Shown: positions 27,205 to 36,626, numbered from the stretch's first letter. The stretch is 64,000 nucleotides of DNA from Photobacterium sp. Ph5 (GCF_022129445.1 NZ_JADQAQ010000009.1:2998-66997), one strand, 5' to 3'. Notes: generated by a model not told the origin, from the letters alone. A program made the numbers and translations.

Positions 27205-27334
27205 ACAGAACGCCTTCTAAAAAATATTAAGATATCACTTTGATATTATAGATATAATTACATCCAGTAGATATTTTATTTGCCTCAAATGCGATCAGCT
27301 TATAGCATGACTGTTTTATCTATTTTGTCACGTT

Positions 27335-27856
27335 ATGCAGCCACTAAAATATCTACAGGGATATCCAACTCATCTTACTGAGCAAGTACAACAGCTTATC
27401 GATAATGATACGCTCAAGACGCTGCTCTTAAAGCGCTACCCGACGCCACATAACATCAAAACAGAAAAAGCGCTGTATGATTATGTCGTTGAGCTTAAAA
27501 ATGCCTATCTGAAAAAATCAGCACCGATAAGTAAAGTGGCTTACGATAATAAAATCAATGTTATCAATCATGCATTAGGTTTACATACGTTTATCTCGCG
27601 CGTCCATGGAAGCAAACTTAAAGCCAAACATGAAATTCGTGTTGCTTCAGTCTTCAAATCAGCCCCACTTGAATTCCTGCGTATGATTGTGGTTCATGAA
27701 TTGGCACACTTACGAGAGAAGGAACACAATAAAGCGTTCTACGCATTATGTTGTCACATGGAACCTCGCTATCACCAATTAGAATTCGATATGCGTATGT
27801 ACCTGACCCAACTCGAACTATTAGGCCCAATTTATTCTCAACCGAAAAGCGATTAA
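27335..27856 (+). CDS. ygjP: YgjP-like metallohydrolase
   Basis: A 173-aa protein with close resemblance to E. coli YgjP: LKYLQGYPTHLTEQV, KVAYDNKINVINHALGLHT, and the zinc-binding HELAHLREKEHNKAFY (HExxH...H). YgjP belongs to the DUF45/WLM-type metallopeptidase-like proteins and E. coli YgjP has been reported as a UTP pyrophosphatase. The HELAH pair and following His form the expected metal site. Confidence 0.92.
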   Translation: MQPLKYLQGYPTHLTEQVQQLIDNDTLKTLLLKRYPTPHNIKTEKALYDYVVELKNAYLKKSAPISKVAYDNKINVINHALGLHTFISRVHGSKLKAKHEIRVASVFKSAPLEFLRMIVVHELAHLREKEHNKAFYALCCHMEPRYHQLEFDMRMYLTQLELLGPIYSQPKSD

Positions 27857-27942
27857 GGCCATTATTCCTGTTTCTATGGAAAAATTAGGTCGTCGATTTA
27901 ATTGCGATTACAATAACGTAAAACGTCACAGAGATATTAAGC

Positions 27943-28293
27943 ATGCAACAAGAAGAATTTGAGATTTTAGTAAAAGAATTGGCAGCACTCGATAGCGTTT
28001 CAGCGATCCTAAATGCCTTAAAAGACAACGATGAGCCTGAAATTGCAGAAACAGCAGCAGCAATGATTGGTCACTTTAGTCTTGCTGAAATCGACGGACA
28101 ACAGCGTATTTACCACGTTTTCACTCAAGAAAACGACCAAGGTGAAGAAGAAGAATTTGCCGAGTGGGTAATGAATGCTAATGATGAGCTGATGCGCTTC
28201 ATTGCATGGTTCTTCTACACGACCTTTGAAATTAACGATAAAGAAACGTATCAAGCTGCAGGTCGTTCGTACACACCTGCAAAACGTAGCTAA
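27943..28293 (+). CDS. Conserved hypothetical acidic protein (116 aa)
   Basis: A soluble, acidic protein with an N-terminal helical part (EEFEILVKELAAL) and a central acidic stretch (ENDQGEEEEFAEW). No TM or signal peptide. The start follows AGAGAT at good spacing. No family recognised with confidence. A terminator follows. Confidence 0.75.
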   Translation: MQQEEFEILVKELAALDSVSAILNALKDNDEPEIAETAAAMIGHFSLAEIDGQQRIYHVFTQENDQGEEEEFAEWVMNANDELMRFIAWFFYTTFEINDKETYQAAGRSYTPAKRS

Positions 28294-28307
28294 TACGAAT
28301 TGAATTT

Positions 28308-28340
28308 AAACCGCCAATAGCGTTCTTTTATTGGCGGTTT
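28308..28340 (+). terminator. Terminator after the 116-aa gene
   Basis: AAACCGCCAATA pairs perfectly with TATTGGCGGTTT (12 bp) over a 9-nt loop. Confidence 0.8.
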
Positions 28341-28352
28341 CTAACTACATAC

Positions 28353-28490
28353 TTATTCTTCTTCATCTTGAACACGTGGCACCCAGTTACATAACGTAAG
28401 CATTTTGGTTATCGCATCATATTCTTCGTTATTTTCAGTATCATTAAGACGTTGAAGGTAAAACTGCGACATCACATTCGTTATAGTCAT
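28353..28490 (-). CDS. Candidate 45-aa small protein
   Basis: The ATG at 28490 follows GAGAGGAG at good spacing and opens 45 codons ending in three Glu and TAA. The peptide begins MTITNVMSQFYLQRL, is acidic, and contains CNWVPR. No TM segment. Size kept it out of ordinary ORF lists. Unknown; conservation untested. Confidence 0.55.
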   Translation of the reverse strand: MTITNVMSQFYLQRLNDTENNEEYDAITKMLTLCNWVPRVQDEEE

Positions 28491-28789
28491 AACGATTCTC
28501 CTCTCTAGAAACTGTATTCAGTTTGCTAAAATGAACCGTAACTAAAAACAGAATAAATCCGATTTTTCCCTTCCCTATTTCACCATTATCGATGCGATAA
28601 CACTGATTAAAACGTCATAACTATAGAAATATGGAACTGTTTTCTGGTTTTATTATCCTTATTTAATTTATCAATATTTTATTAACCTTCGTCTGGATAG
28701 AAAGGCATAAGAAAAATGCAATCGGTACTAACAGCGAATCACTTTTTCGCCTACAATAAGCGCCAAAATATTCAGATTCAGGTGTTAAC

Positions 28790-29212
28790 ATGAAAATTTG
28801 TGCTGTTGAGCTACGTAGTAACGAAGCGGTTATTTGTCTTCTTTCACTTCAAAATGGCATGTTCGATATTCCACAATGTCGTACGCAAAAGTTCATCATG
28901 GAAGATTCTCTAGATAACCAACAAATGCGTGATTTCCAATTCGCATTTAAAAAACTACTGGATGATTACCAAGTAGATAAGGTTGTGATCCGTAACCGTG
29001 AAACGCGTGGCAAGTTTGCAGGTAGCGCAGTAGGCTTTAAATTAGAATCGGCTATCCAGCTTATTCCAGATGTTGATGTTAACTTCATGACCAATGCTGA
29101 CATTAAGCAAAAGCTAAAACGTAATCCAATGGCGATTGATTTCCGTGATACCGGTTTACGTCAATTCCAAGAAGCCGCATTTACAACTGGCTACGCATTC
29201 CTTAGCCGTTAA
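28790..29212 (+). CDS. DUF3010 family protein
   Basis: A 140-aa protein with RNase H-like appearance (MKICAVELRSNEAVICLL, VDKVVIRNRETRGKFAGSAVGFKLESAIQLIP), characteristic of DUF3010 in Vibrionaceae and relatives. The family has no known biochemical role. Monocistronic, with a strong terminator. Confidence 0.88.
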   Translation: MKICAVELRSNEAVICLLSLQNGMFDIPQCRTQKFIMEDSLDNQQMRDFQFAFKKLLDDYQVDKVVIRNRETRGKFAGSAVGFKLESAIQLIPDVDVNFMTNADIKQKLKRNPMAIDFRDTGLRQFQEAAFTTGYAFLSR

Positions 29213-29245
29213 TACATTATCTAACATAATGTAATCAATATCTTA

Positions 29246-29279
29246 AAGGCGCTTTGCTTAATGCTTAGCGCCTTTTTTA
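29246..29279 (+). terminator. DUF3010 gene terminator
   Basis: AAGGCGCT and AGCGCCTT pair and are followed by TTTTT. Confidence 0.88.
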
Positions 29280-29289
29280 TCCGCTCAAT

Positions 29290-29325
29290 AAAAAATCCCC
29301 TGAGACTGATTACGTCTCAAGGGAT
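29290..29325 (-). terminator. Chitinase gene terminator
   Basis: On the minus strand, ATCCCTTGAGAC pairs with GTCTCAGGGGAT (one G-U) and is followed by TTTTT. It lies 70 bp past the chitinase stop. Confidence 0.88.
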
Positions 29326-29395
29326 GATTACTAAAGCATGTTGTAATGGCTGATGAATAGGTTACTGCACTATTACCAGCTCATTAATTTTACAC

Positions 29396-31951
29396 TTATT
29401 GACAGTTAGCTACGCCAACTTCTTTCCATACACCCCATTGACCAGATTTCGCAGGGTCTTCGCCACGTGTCCACCACTTAGCTTCCCATACTTTACCGTC
29501 TTGAGTTACTTGGTCGCCACCAGTATAAACTGTTGCTGAATCCCATGCGTTATCACAAGTATCAACAGGTGGCTCTACCGTTGTGTGTTTAGCAACAACA
29601 ACTGTCGCTGAAGCGCTTGAGCTTGCTTCGCCATCAGATACCGTTACAGTAAAGACTAAGTTAGTGTCTTGCGTATACTCAGCCGCAGTAAATAGTACTT
29701 GTGAACCATTAACTGTTGCATTAACGCCAGCTGGTAATGTCCAATCAAACGTTAGCGTATCACCCGCATCTGCATCTGAAGAAGCTGATGCATCAACAAC
29801 AACTACATCGCCAGCGTTCGCTGATTGTTGTGCTGTTACACTTGCTACTGGTGCCGTGTTTGTTGGTGGTACGACAACATCTTTAGGATTAACCGTTACA
29901 ATAACAGTGTCTGATGCCGTTGCACCTTTGTTATCTGTTACTGTTAGTTTGAACGTTAATTGCTCAGCTTCTGATACTTCTGCTGCGGCAAAACTTGCTG
30001 AAGCAGAATCAGCACCAGTTAATGCTACTGCAGTACCTGATACTTGCTCCCAAGCATAGCTAACAATGCTACCATCAGAGTCTTTCGAGCTTGAACCATC
30101 AAGTGTTACAGATGCTGGACCTGAAACAGCTTGATCCGCGCCAGCTGCTGCGGTTGGTGCCTTGTTTGGCTTATCAATCACCGCGCCTGATACACCTTCA
30201 TGCATTGCATTTAGGATATCACCGTTATCCGCATCAATTTCCCATGAGAATAAACCTGCAAGACCAAGTGATTTAACGTAGTTACCTTTAGCTTTAACAG
30301 AGCGATCATCATCAAATGTGATCAAGTCACCTGTTGAACGATTCCACACATACGGTGCTTCTGCTTGCTCATCGTAACCATATTCAAAGCCATTGATTCC
30401 TTGGCTGTTAGCACCAAGCATGTATGATTTAATGCCTTTGTAATCAATAACGCCGTCTTCCCAAACACCTTGCTCTTTAGTGCCAGTCAGTTTGCCAGTA
30501 CCTGTACCCGTCATTGGATCTGTTGGGTCTGTTAGTGTATCAGGTGTTACACCTGTCCAACCACGACCGTACATTGCAGCACCAAGAACCAGTTTATTCG
30601 CAGGAACGCCCTGATCTAGTAATAACTGAATACCAATATCAGAAGTGTAAGCAGGTCCTTTGAACGGTTCGCCATTTTCGTCAAGACCTGTACCATCACA
30701 CTGACCAGGACGCATGAAGTTACCACAGTAAAGTGCTGTTTGGTGACCAGGAACGTTGTTCCAACCGCCGTAGAAGTCGTATGTCATTGCAAAGATGTAA
30801 TCCATGTATTGGATAGCTTCGCCATAATCAACATCTTCGATCTTATCGTGACCAACACCGATTGCTGATGTTAGCTCATAAGTACGACCAGTATCAGCTT
30901 CTAACTTATCAAGCATTGCACGTAGTTCACGCATTAACGCAATGTAAGCAGGACCATCTTTTACTACATCACCACGATCTGCTGCTTGACCGCCGCCACC
31001 TGGGAATTCCCAGTCAATATCAACACCGTCGTAGAATTTCCACGTTTTTAGGAATTTCTCAACAGAGGCAACGAATGTGTCACGGTTTGCTTTATCTACA
31101 AAATCAAAGAATGGGTCAGACAATGTCCAGCCACCGATTGATGGGATAATTTTCAGATCAGGGTTACGCTGTTTCAATGCCATTAGCATTGCATAGTTAC
31201 CCTTGATAGGTGTGCTATATTCATGACCAGCTTGCTTAAAGCTCTTTTGGAATGCAGCCCATGGGTCATGGATAACAACTTCGTAATCGTTCACGCCTTT
31301 ACATGCTGTTTGTAGTGCGTTGAAGCTATTACCACCTACTGATTTCACAGACTCGTTTGGACCACAAATTGGGATGAAGCCATAAAGAATATGGGTCAAG
31401 TTGTCTGCAGGAATGTTATCTACTGTATATTCACGACCATAGATACCCCACTCTACGAAATACGTCCCCATAACAACACTTGGATCGGTATCAAATGATT
31501 TGTTGTTTGGGTCAACATTCATTGCTAAAGGCGGTAAATGTGAGCCATCGGTATCAGCGATAGTGATTTGTGCTGGAGCACTTTTTGCACATCCTGTTTC
31601 ATCACACGCTTCGATTTCCATTTGGTACAAGCCACCTTGCTCATACTCAAAAGAAGCCGTCGTTTGACTACCTTTGATTGGACCAGACGCTACTTTTTTG
31701 CCATCAAAATAGATGTTGTAAGTATCACCTGAATTACCACTCCATTGGTTAAACTTTACGTTAATCTTAGCTTTGTCATGATATTTAACCATGTCGTTAT
31801 AGCCAGATGTCGTTTCCATTGCCAGCTCAATTTTAGAAAACTGAAGGTTATTAGAACCATACAGATCAACGCTTGGTGCTGTAGGTGCTGCAATTGCGGC
31901 ACCAGAAAGTGCAAGCGAGATTCCTGCTGCACAGAGGTTAAATCGAATCAT
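29396..31951 (-). CDS. chiA: Secreted GH18 chitinase, ChiA type
   Basis: An 851-aa secreted enzyme: signal peptide (~1-22), N-terminal chitinase Ig-like/ChiN domain (~25-135), GH18 catalytic TIM barrel (~165-595) with active-site DGVDIDWEFPG near residues 306-316 (catalytic Glu), and MTYDFYGGW; a chitinase insertion domain is included. Two Ig/PKD- or cadherin-like modules follow (~605-795) and a C-terminal CBM5/12 chitin-binding domain (~800-851) with AWDSATVYTGGDQV and WEAKWWTRGEDP. It degrades chitin outside the cell. The architecture matches Vibrio ChiA. A terminator follows; 390 bp of upstream DNA holds its promoter. Confidence 0.97.
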   Translation of the reverse strand: MIRFNLCAAGISLALSGAAIAAPTAPSVDLYGSNNLQFSKIELAMETTSGYNDMVKYHDKAKINVKFNQWSGNSGDTYNIYFDGKKVASGPIKGSQTTASFEYEQGGLYQMEIEACDETGCAKSAPAQITIADTDGSHLPPLAMNVDPNNKSFDTDPSVVMGTYFVEWGIYGREYTVDNIPADNLTHILYGFIPICGPNESVKSVGGNSFNALQTACKGVNDYEVVIHDPWAAFQKSFKQAGHEYSTPIKGNYAMLMALKQRNPDLKIIPSIGGWTLSDPFFDFVDKANRDTFVASVEKFLKTWKFYDGVDIDWEFPGGGGQAADRGDVVKDGPAYIALMRELRAMLDKLEADTGRTYELTSAIGVGHDKIEDVDYGEAIQYMDYIFAMTYDFYGGWNNVPGHQTALYCGNFMRPGQCDGTGLDENGEPFKGPAYTSDIGIQLLLDQGVPANKLVLGAAMYGRGWTGVTPDTLTDPTDPMTGTGTGKLTGTKEQGVWEDGVIDYKGIKSYMLGANSQGINGFEYGYDEQAEAPYVWNRSTGDLITFDDDRSVKAKGNYVKSLGLAGLFSWEIDADNGDILNAMHEGVSGAVIDKPNKAPTAAAGADQAVSGPASVTLDGSSSKDSDGSIVSYAWEQVSGTAVALTGADSASASFAAAEVSEAEQLTFKLTVTDNKGATASDTVIVTVNPKDVVVPPTNTAPVASVTAQQSANAGDVVVVDASASSDADAGDTLTFDWTLPAGVNATVNGSQVLFTAAEYTQDTNLVFTVTVSDGEASSSASATVVVAKHTTVEPPVDTCDNAWDSATVYTGGDQVTQDGKVWEAKWWTRGEDPAKSGQWGVWKEVGVANCQ

Positions 31952-32341
31952 AATCTATCTCTCAATCCTTGAATTTATACTCAACATTAAGCATATAATG
32001 CTTCTACGTCTGGTACAGGGTATGACTTTTTTTATTAGTAGAAACATGTATTCAGCATTTCAGAGACTGGCTATTTTTCAAAAAAAATAAGTCAGGTATC
32101 CATTCTTTTGCACAAATATTCATACAAGAATTTTTATATTTCATGGTTTTTGCAACAAGAGGCAAACAATCAACAACATTTTGATAACATTCAGGCGTAT
32201 TGAAAAAATTTATTGCACAGCTGTTTTTAGACGAAAAATAAGATTATTTCATAGGAAGGAAAACAAAGTTATCGTCAGATCTTTATCAAATAATACGAGC
32301 ATTAAGATTATTTATAGATAACTTTGCTTTTTATAACAGGA
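31952..32341. promoter_or_regulatory. Chitinase upstream region
   Basis: These ~390 AT-rich bases separate the chitinase start (GAGAGATAG ribosome-binding region at about 31958) from the stop of the rhodanese gene. I see no ORF. Chitinase promoters in Vibrionaceae are controlled by chitin-sensing ChiS/TfoX/CRP pathways, but no CRP-type site is obvious here. Confidence 0.4.
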
Positions 32342-32890
32342 TTATGTTCGATGCTGAATTGCAGAGTAACCACCATCAAGCTGAACCAAATGGCACTTTC
32401 GTAGTAGTTTTAGTAATGATATTGCAATTAAAGAACGACATCCCCCAGCACAATGAACGACAAAGTTATCTTTCTCTGAAGGCAGTTTTCCTTGAACAAT
32501 ATCAGATAAAGGTAATGCTTCTGCATTAGGCAGCGTACCTTTTACTCTTTCATCTTGTTCACGCACATCTAAAATATTCAGCTCTGATGCCTTCGTTACT
32601 AGCATTTCAGCAGATATGTGTTCAACCTGAGACAATGTCCCTTCAAGCACTTGAAAACTGATATGGGTATAACCTAATGCTTGCAATGTTTCTTTAACTT
32701 GATCTTGGTTATGAGGTGAAGCGATAACGTCTAATTGAATATATTTATCCGGCAGCATTAATTCAAGCCACCATTTAAATTGTTTTCCGCCAAATCCAAC
32801 AAACACACTACCTTCAATATGACCTGCTAAGAACTCATCAGAACTTCGCGTATCAATCAGGATTTTTTTTCTATCTGTAAAAATATGCAC
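32342..32890 (-). CDS. Stand-alone double rhodanese-domain protein
   Basis: 182 aa made of two rhodanese-like domains. The first (~8-90; LIDTRSSDEFLAGHIEGSVFVG) lacks an active-site Cys loop. The second (~100-180; LNILDVREQDERVKGTLPNAEALPL) has active Cys in VVHCAGGCRSLIAISLL. This tandem is normally the C-terminal half of ~450-aa MBL-fold persulfide-dioxygenase-like proteins (MBL-rhodanese fusions), yet no beta-lactamase half lies upstream. Starting from GTG 32890 with AAGGA upstream it appears complete. Sulfurtransfer or persulfide handling is likely. Confidence 0.82.
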   Translation of the reverse strand: MHIFTDRKKILIDTRSSDEFLAGHIEGSVFVGFGGKQFKWWLELMLPDKYIQLDVIASPHNQDQVKETLQALGYTHISFQVLEGTLSQVEHISAEMLVTKASELNILDVREQDERVKGTLPNAEALPLSDIVQGKLPSEKDNFVVHCAGGCRSLIAISLLKLLRKCHLVQLDGGYSAIQHRT

Positions 32891-33044
32891 GTCTAAGATT
32901 ATCCTTTAGAAATAGAAGCTTAAGACCTTACGCTTTTATAATAAAAAAGCTATGGTCGCAGTAACATATTTATCGACAACAATATAAATTGACACCGTGC
33001 CCGTTCATCCTTACTGATAATACAGAAAAGATTTAGCAATAAAA

Positions 33045-34493
33045 TTAACGTCGTTTAAATAACGCTCGTACTATTGCATTAGCAAGTTGCCTTAATAAGG
33101 TTTTAATAAATGATTCAGTATAGGTTTGACGCTGAGAACGACGAGGCTTACGAATACTGGCTCGTTTCTCTTGCTTTGCTGTCTGCGCTTGTTGTAATTG
33201 TGCCTGCTTTTGCTGCTTCATACGCTTATTTAGCATCTCATGGGCAGATTCGCGATTAATCGCTTCTTTATATTGCTGATAATATTGGCTCGCATTGAGC
33301 ATCTCTGTACGCTTGTCAGCACTAATAGGACCAATTTGCGACTCTGGTGGTCGAATAGTGACATGTTCAACTACCGATGGTACACCGCCCTCTCCTAATA
33401 CTGATACTAATGCTTCACCCACACCTAATTCGCCCAACAAGGTAACAACATCTACATTGGGGTTATCCCTAAATGATTCAGCTGCAACTTTTACAGCTTT
33501 TCTCTCTTTTGGGGTATAGGCCCGTAGCGCATGTTGAATACGATTACCGAGTTGACCTAAAACCGTATCAGGAATATCGGTTGGATTTTGACTAATAAAG
33601 TAAATACCCACCCCCTTAGAACGAATTAAGCGCACCACTTGCTCAATTTCATCTAAGAAGACTTTTGGCACATCATCAAATAATAAATGAGCTTCATCGA
33701 AGAAGAACACAAATTTGGGCTTATCGAGATCACCCACTTCTGGCAGATTTTCGTAAAGTTCAGACAATAACCATAATAAAAAGGTTGAGTACAACTTTGG
33801 CGATTGGATCAAGGTGCTGGCATCAAGAATGTTTACCATACCTCGACCATCTGTAGCCGTTTTCATGAAATCATGATAATCCAATGCAGGCTCACCAAAA
33901 AACTCACTGCCACCTTGACGTTTAAAGCCTAATAAACGACGCTCAATAGCAGCAATAGAAGATTTACTAATACGTCCGTACATCCCACCCAATTGTTTTG
34001 AGTTATCGCCTAAGTAATTTAGTGCAGTAGAAAAATCATCCAAATCCAACATCGGCATTTGGTTTTCTTCTGCATATTCAAACGCTAAATTAATTAATCC
34101 TTCTTGAACATCATTACAATCTAACAAACGACTTAATAATAGTGGTCCCATATCTTCTAACGTAGCGCGGATTTTTGCCCCTTCTTTCCCAAACAAATCC
34201 CAGAACTCAACGGGAAAAGAAGTAAATTGAAAATCATCAATTCCAATTTCACGACAACGTTTTTGTACAACCGCATTATCAGTACCAGCCTTCGCCATAC
34301 CTGATAAATCACCTTTTACATCCGCTAAAAAAACAGGCACTCCGAGAGATGAAAAGCCCTCAGCTAAACACTGAAGTGTCACCGTTTTGCCTGTACCTGT
34401 TGCTCCAGCAATAAAACCATGACGGTTAGCATATTTAGGGTGGATCCCAATTTTGCTTTCACCTTTACCGATAAGAATCATGTCACTTTTCAT
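33045..34493 (-). CDS. yjgR: HerA-like ATPase YjgR (DUF853)
   Basis: A 482-aa P-loop protein with Walker A GATGTGKT (~30-38), Walker B FVFFFDEAHLLF (~263) and the C-terminal DUF853 region. It resembles E. coli YjgR, a HerA/FtsK-superfamily ATPase of unknown role. The C-terminal ~80 residues are a basic, Gln/Lys-rich tail (KQQKQAQLQQAQTAKQEKR) ending in a short amphipathic helix. Alone in its transcription unit. Confidence 0.93.
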   Translation of the reverse strand: MKSDMILIGKGESKIGIHPKYANRHGFIAGATGTGKTVTLQCLAEGFSSLGVPVFLADVKGDLSGMAKAGTDNAVVQKRCREIGIDDFQFTSFPVEFWDLFGKEGAKIRATLEDMGPLLLSRLLDCNDVQEGLINLAFEYAEENQMPMLDLDDFSTALNYLGDNSKQLGGMYGRISKSSIAAIERRLLGFKRQGGSEFFGEPALDYHDFMKTATDGRGMVNILDASTLIQSPKLYSTFLLWLLSELYENLPEVGDLDKPKFVFFFDEAHLLFDDVPKVFLDEIEQVVRLIRSKGVGIYFISQNPTDIPDTVLGQLGNRIQHALRAYTPKERKAVKVAAESFRDNPNVDVVTLLGELGVGEALVSVLGEGGVPSVVEHVTIRPPESQIGPISADKRTEMLNASQYYQQYKEAINRESAHEMLNKRMKQQKQAQLQQAQTAKQEKRASIRKPRRSQRQTYTESFIKTLLRQLANAIVRALFKRR

Positions 34494-34587
34494 ACTCAGC
34501 CCATTCTCTGCATTTTATTATTCAATCCTAACCAAACTTAGACGGAAGTCAGTTAAATTACGATAAATAATCATAAACATAGCGTCA

Positions 34588-35007
34588 TTATTGAGGTTTA
34601 AATGAACCAATTAATTTAGGTTTAAACATAAATAACACGGCACTAATCACGAATATAAATAGAATAATGACGAGATTAAGTTGATACCAACCAATACCTA
34701 GAAAAATCAACGTGGCATTAAATTGTAACAACGATGTACCCGTTAAATTGATGATGCCACATGTCAACATACATGCAGCCCCTGAGATACCATAAGGTAA
34801 CCCAAGCTAAATCTGCGTTTACGTCCAATCTTTACCTAAATAAAAGAAGCGAGGCTCATGACACACATCATACCAATAAACTGAATAGCAACAGGCAAGA
34901 TGACTAATCTTTGTTCATGATCAAAGCATTGACCAATAAGTACAATGGCGAAAGTTAGCACAATATTCCCCGTGGTTAATAATGCCTAACACAAAGAAAG
35001 TATCCAT
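34588..35007 (-). pseudogene. Decayed MFS transporter
   Basis: Reading on the minus strand from the ATG at 35007 gives MDTFFVLGII, then the frame shifts: LTTGNIVLTFAIVLIGQ and QRLVILPVAIQFIGMM follow in another frame up to a TAG. After it, VKIGRKRRFSLG, SGAACMLTCGIINLTGTSLLQFNATLIFLGIGW appear in further frames, and an abrupt jump leads to the last TM helix (QLNLVIILFIFVISAVLF). These are recognisable central helices of an MFS permease. At least two frameshifts, a stop and a large internal deletion show it is dead. Confidence 0.82.
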
Positions 35008-35458
35008 ACTTATTTATTCATCTCCTCCGTTCAAAAAACACTCAACGAAAGTACTAACATGGATATAAAGGTCTAAATAATACTAATTAATATGCTCTTT
35101 TGTATCTTTCACTGATTATTTCCTTGCTAAAGACTACTTTACTCAAAGTTCTTATATTACATCCACGCTTAATACCCAATTATAATTTTCAAAAAAGTAT
35201 TATTTTCCTATAAAAAAACATAACCAACATACAAATAAAACAGCGAACAGAAAAATTAACCAATTGATTTTAAATAAGATCAAAACATTCAGTTCGAAAA
35301 AACAAAATGCATTACAAAAACTAATGCTAATCTCTATTTTTTTTCATTTTTCAGTATTTAAGACATACGTATAATGCGCGTCAACAAGAGAGCCAAGCGC
35401 CTCTAAATCTACTTTTCTATTACTTTTATCTCGTTTTATACAGTATCAGGTTGTAACT
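35008..35458. other. AT-rich intergenic region with a candidate promoter
   Basis: No gene is visible. TATAAT followed by GCGCG at 35370-35380 has the look of a growth-rate-regulated promoter with a GC-rich discriminator, but the -35 box is poor. It lies ~85 bp before the 26-codon ORF at 35459. Confidence 0.45.
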
Positions 35459-35539
35459 ATGACTAAGAAAATCATCAAAAAAATCGCCGTAGCTTACCAA
35501 CGTTCTTTCTCTGAGCTATACAAACGCGATAACAAATAA
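35459..35539 (+). CDS. Candidate 26-aa basic microprotein with own terminator
   Basis: ATG 35459 opens 26 codons: MTKKIIKKIAVAYQRSFSEL then YKRDNK and TAA. The peptide is strongly basic with an amphipathic helix. A canonical terminator starts 14 bp after the stop, and a TATAAT-GCGCG promoter-like sequence lies ~85 bp upstream, so this is a discrete ~210-nt transcription unit. The Shine-Dalgarno (CAGG at ~12 nt) is weak. It could be a true small protein or a small RNA with coding capacity. Not recognised. Confidence 0.55.
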   Translation: MTKKIIKKIAVAYQRSFSELYKRDNK

Positions 35540-35553
35540 AATCTCATCATTTT

Positions 35554-35580
35554 AAAAAGGAGCTTTTCGCTCCTTTTTTA
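35554..35580 (+). terminator. Terminator of the 26-codon unit
   Basis: AAAAAGGAGC and GCTCCTTTTTT form a tight stem with a 5-nt loop and a T tract. Confidence 0.9.
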
Positions 35581-35721
35581 TAACTCTTTTTCCCTATACA
35601 TCATTTCCAAATACCAAGTTGTCTTATACCAACTTCTATAAAGTTTTGATTTCTCTAACACATTCATCTGTTTTTTTTGATATAACTCTTTATTGATGTA
35701 TTGAGATAAAAAGGAATAACG

Positions 35722-36567
35722 ATGGATAAGGTTATGGAAGTCATTAACTTCCTCATCGCACACAAATTACTACTAAGTGCTCTGATCATTGTGATTATTT
35801 CACTGATCCGTCGTCTGGTTTTGACCAAAATTCGTGGGGAAGAACTCTTTCTTTCAGAAGAACAACGAAAATGGATGTCTCGAACCAAAAATGGCACCTT
35901 TTCTATTCTTATCCTTTTACTCTTCATCCTTTGGCGCTCAGAAATTAATGAGTTTGCATTATCTGTCACAGCGATCGCGGTTGCCATTGTTGTCGCATCG
36001 AAAGAAATTATTCTTTGTATTACAGGATCAATTCAACGCGCAAGCTCACGTTCGTTTCGAATCGGTGACTGGATTGAAGTGGGCAAGTTATGTGGCGAAG
36101 TCATCGAACACAATATGATGGCAACAGTAATCCAAGAGATCGATCTTCATCATGGCCAGTATCATTACACAGGAAAAACAGCAACCTTACCCAACAGCAT
36201 GTTTTTCACTTACCCAGTAAAAAACCTCAATTTTATGAAGCGTTATGTTTACCATAACTTTTCTATCGTAGTACCCAATTTCCTCAACCTCTACCCTTTA
36301 CTACCAACTATGGTCAAAAAAATAGAGCATCATTGTGAAGATTTTATTGACGTCGCTCGTCGCTATAACAGCATGATAGAAAAACATGCAGGTGTTGATT
36401 TACCAGGCTCAGAACCACATATCCATATAAGTAGTGGCGCGACAGGCGAACAAATTGTTCACTTCATGTTATTTTGTCCAACAGAGCAAGCGACACATTT
36501 AGAGCAAGAAATTCGACAAGATTTTATGGAAGAATACGAAAAACATTTTCCCAACAAAGATGACTAA
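35722..36567 (+). CDS. MscS-family mechanosensitive channel
   Basis: A 281-aa small-conductance mechanosensitive channel with three N-terminal TM helices (about 12-33, 54-72, 77-100). The pore helix and beta domain are marked by VASKEIILCITGSIQRASSRSFRIGDWIEVGKLCGEVIEHNMMATVI. It has the C-terminal vestibule expected of short MscS proteins and would release osmolytes on hypoosmotic shock. AAGGAATA ribosome-binding site. Terminator follows. Confidence 0.88.
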   Translation: MDKVMEVINFLIAHKLLLSALIIVIISLIRRLVLTKIRGEELFLSEEQRKWMSRTKNGTFSILILLLFILWRSEINEFALSVTAIAVAIVVASKEIILCITGSIQRASSRSFRIGDWIEVGKLCGEVIEHNMMATVIQEIDLHHGQYHYTGKTATLPNSMFFTYPVKNLNFMKRYVYHNFSIVVPNFLNLYPLLPTMVKKIEHHCEDFIDVARRYNSMIEKHAGVDLPGSEPHIHISSGATGEQIVHFMLFCPTEQATHLEQEIRQDFMEEYEKHFPNKDD

Positions 36568-36572
36568 CCAGA

Positions 36573-36602
36573 AAAAGAGCGAGCATTAATCTCGCTCTTT
36601 TT
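36573..36602 (+). terminator. Terminator after mscS-like gene
   Basis: AAAAGAGCGAG pairs with CTCGCTCTTTTT across a 7-nt loop. It also faces the ParA gene end on the opposite strand. Confidence 0.87.
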
Positions 36603-36626
36603 AATTGTAAGCAATAAAAAATACGG

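Noticed and set aside
29583-30059. 158-codon open frame opposite the chitinase gene
   Set aside because: It lies antisense to the PKD-like coding region and has a shadow-like Ser/Ala/Val composition with no ribosome-binding site.
34588-34770. 60-aa small membrane protein
   Set aside because: It is the last piece of a decayed MFS permease joined across a deletion.
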